From NCBI RefSeq assembly GCF_000718985.1, contig NZ_JODL01000006.1:134444-198443 (forward strand): a stretch of 64,000 bases of DNA. Direction: 5' to 3'. Shown piece by piece: positions 62,170 through 64,000 of the stretch; the stretch's first letter is position 1, and each line of letters begins with the position of its first letter. The position numbers and the translations under genes are program-made. The stretch comes from Streptomyces megasporus. Its GTDB lineage: Bacteria; Actinomycetota; Actinomycetes; Streptomycetales; Streptomycetaceae. A model generated the notes under the pieces. The model saw nothing but the letters and a program-made list of their open reading frames with translations, did no database searches and was not told the DNA's origin.

Positions 62170-64000
62170 TCAGTTGGGAATCTCGGTCTCGAGGTCGTCC
62201 GCCATCTGAGCGGCGTTCGTCGAGGCGTCGTTGAAGCCGTCCGCCGTCCCGATGCGCGCCCACTCCGCGACCCTGTCGACGTCCGGCGAACCGTGGGCCT
62301 TCGCCGCCTCCAGGGCGGCCACCTGGCTCAGCTCCACGTTCGCGTCCTTGGTGTCCTCCCACCGGGCCGCGGCCTCCTGGCCGGAGTTCTTGAGGTTGTC
62401 CGCCTCGGCCATTCCGAAGAGCTCGTCCAGGACGACGCCGCTGACCGTGCTTGCGGTCCCACCGGCCACGACACCCCCGACCGGGGACGCGATGAAGCTC
62501 GTCCCCACCCCGATGCCTATGCCCACCGTGCCGGAGACCGCGCTCTTCACCTGGCCCATCGCCTTCTGGAAGTCCTCGTCCTTCTGCTGGGCGTCTCCCA
62601 GCACCGCTTCCTGACGGCCGATGGCCAAGGTGCCGCCGACCTCGGCGGACCTCCGCGACACCTCCTTGACCAGCTCCTCCGTGGAGTGCGGGTAGCGTTT
62701 GTCCTCGGGAAGGTCGGGGTTGAGGTGGTAGTCCAGCAGGTTGGCCATATAGGCCTTCTGGCCCGCCTCGACGGCCGCGTAGCCCTCCGGGTTCTGTCCC
62801 ACGCTGACCAGGAAGCGCGTGACGTCGGAGTGGCTCATCTCCGCCGCCGTCCCGGCTATCGGGAAGAGCTTCTCCGAGTTGCCGTACTTGTCGTCGGCCG
62901 TGGCCCGGTTGATGTCGGGCAGGTATTCCGCCGCGATCTGTCCCATGCTGTCGGACAGGTAGCCGCGCTTGGTCAGGCGCTCGGGATCGTCGGCGATGGA
63001 GGAGACGATGCTCTCCACCAGCTTCGCCTGCTCCGGCGAGTGCGGGGGCAGGTCCGGGGTGGGCTGTTGGCCGGCCGGGTGGCCGGTGGCGGCGGCCTCC
63101 AGGGCCCAGCCGAGGGCGTTCCGGCCGGCGATGCTCTCCTTCATCTCGGAGTCGTACTCCCTGGGCCAGTCGCGCTCCTCGAAGAGGTACTGGAAGTTGG
63201 TCAGGCCGACCTTGCCCTTCTTGCCGTTGCCGTCGGTGTCCCGCAGGAAGTCGTGGTCCTCGTCCTTGGTGACGAAGGTGCCGTTGAAGAACTCGGTGGC
63301 GGCGTCCGGGCTCTTGCCCAGGGCCATCATGTAACCGGTCATCGGGTCCGAACCGCCGTCGGTGCCCGTCCGGTTGAGCATGGGGTCCATGGGGAGCTGG
63401 AGCCAGGCGGCGGCCGCGTTCCTGCCGTTGCCGCTGCGTTCCTTCTCGATCCGCATGAGTTCGTTGCCGTAGTCGGTCAGGAACTTGTCGTCGAAGTCCC
63501 CCCAGCGCATGAGGTTGCTCATGACCTGGACGCCCATGGCCCGCGGGTTGTTCTTGTCGGGGAGGAACTCGCCGCCCAGGTTGACCATGTCCCGTTCCCA
63601 CCGCTGCATCCCGACGCTGTCGGACTGGGTGGCGGTGGCCAGGGTCAGGCCGAGGTGCTCCTGCAGGTCGCCGTACTGCTTCACGCGGGCCTGACCCAAC
63701 TCCATGTTCAGATGGGGGTCGTTGATGCCGGTCCAGAACTCCAGCACGCCCTTGGGGCCGAGCTTCGTCGCGAACTGCTCGGCGAACAGGGGGTCCCCGT
63801 TGTGCTCCTTCAGGAGTCCGTTGAGTTCGTCGAACTCCTTCGGGGACATGTCCTCGGGGTCGTCGGCGAGTTCCGCCGCCCGGTCGGCCGCCTTCAGCGC
63901 GTCGGCGGCGGCGTCGCGGTCGGCGTAGGAGGCGCCGGAGAAACCGTAGGGACTCTGGTCGGCCAACGCCTTCAGGGCCCGGGCGGCGGTGGAGTCGCTC
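62170..64000 (-). CDS. Large hypothetical protein, N-terminus outside window
   Basis: The frame is open to the window edge with no clear start, so the gene continues beyond 64000. A TTG at 63966 is not a convincing start. About 610 residues are visible, mostly helical and acidic, with 'LNGLLKEHNGDPLFAEQFATKLGPKG' (in parts). That pattern I associate with large Streptomyces proteins encoded near WXG100/type VII-like loci. A glycine-rich hydrophobic stretch ('GTVGIGIGVGTSFIASPVGG') lies about 90-130 residues from the C-terminus and could insert in membrane. No enzyme motif is seen. A lipoprotein gene follows, which may encode an exported partner or immunity-like factor. Confidence 0.75.
   Translation of the reverse strand, partial: SDSTAARALKALADQSPYGFSGASYADRDAAADALKAADRAAELADDPEDMSPKEFDELNGLLKEHNGDPLFAEQFATKLGPKGVLEFWTGINDPHLNMELGQARVKQYGDLQEHLGLTLATATQSDSVGMQRWERDMVNLGGEFLPDKNNPRAMGVQVMSNLMRWGDFDDKFLTDYGNELMRIEKERSGNGRNAAAAWLQLPMDPMLNRTGTDGGSDPMTGYMMALGKSPDAATEFFNGTFVTKDEDHDFLRDTDGNGKKGKVGLTNFQYLFEERDWPREYDSEMKESIAGRNALGWALEAAATGHPAGQQPTPDLPPHSPEQAKLVESIVSSIADDPERLTKRGYLSDSMGQIAAEYLPDINRATADDKYGNSEKLFPIAGTAAEMSHSDVTRFLVSVGQNPEGYAAVEAGQKAYMANLLDYHLNPDLPEDKRYPHSTEELVKEVSRRSAEVGGTLAIGRQEAVLGDAQQKDEDFQKAMGQVKSAVSGTVGIGIGVGTSFIASPVGGVVAGGTASTVSGVVLDELFGMAEADNLKNSGQEAAARWEDTKDANVELSQVAALEAAKAHGSPDVDRVAEWARIGTADGFNDASTNAAQMADDLETEIPN

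Noticed and set aside
59122..64000. Prophage or genomic island at the right end
   Set aside because: Base composition matches the rest of the window, and there is no integrase, attachment site or phage structural gene. The genes are simply less conserved.

Overview
The window is a chromosomal segment from a high-GC actinomycete, almost certainly a Streptomyces or a very close relative. The evidence is the extreme GC bias at third codon positions, frequent GTG and TTG starts, a BldD with an intact cyclic-di-GMP signature, a DmdR/IdeR-type iron box, the actinobacterial mIHF, and a gene order matching the core-chromosome block I remember from Streptomyces coelicolor (about SCO1526 down to SCO1460). 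Most of the window is conserved housekeeping sequence. The novelty is in small deviations from that plan.

Layout: 1-10.7 kb carries the end of pimA, a small membrane protein, pdxST (vitamin B6), yebC, ruvCAB, yajC, apt and the bifunctional (p)ppGpp enzyme relA. secD and secF, expected between yajC and apt, are missing. 10.8-18.5 kb carries a DUF349 protein, a secreted cyclophilin, a metallo-beta-lactamase-fold hydrolase, hisS, a VKOR-family protein, rarA and a DUF2470 protein. 18.5-25.3 kb carries rpsD, two small membrane proteins, alaS, ruvX and mltG. 25.5-29.3 kb is the shikimate cluster aroE-aroC-aroK-aroB. 29.5-32.7 kb carries a P-loop protein, an M24-fold protein lacking key metal ligands, efp and nusB. 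bldD follows on the minus strand. 33.6-43.8 kb is the pyrimidine operon pyrR-pyrB-pyrC-(membrane protein)-carA-carB-pyrD-pyrF, headed by a PyrR-binding RNA element. 44.1-50.6 kb carries mihF, gmk, rpoZ, coaBC, metK and a helicase-degenerate priA. 50.7-57.6 kb carries an HTH protein, fmt, an IS200/IS605-like element inserted just after fmt, rsmB, rpe and a SorC-type regulator. 57.7-64 kb carries guaB1, a methyltransferase, an amino-acid permease, a lipoprotein and the C-terminal part of a large unrecognised protein cut by the window edge.

The most distinctive locus is the mobile element at about 52.48-54.05 kb. It encodes an intact TnpB (RuvC triad and zinc ribbon present) and, divergently, a 71-residue ribbon-helix-helix protein. 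Their start codons are 17 bp apart and share one AT-rich -10 region, so both transcripts would be leaderless. Three hairpins at the tnpB 3' end look like an omega-RNA scaffold. Other points of interest are the local loss of secDF, an iron box in the 55-bp gap between a DUF2470 gene and rpsD, the M24 pseudo-peptidase before efp, direct repeats resembling PdxR sites before pdxS, and many genes whose start codon lies 6-8 nt after a -10 hexamer.
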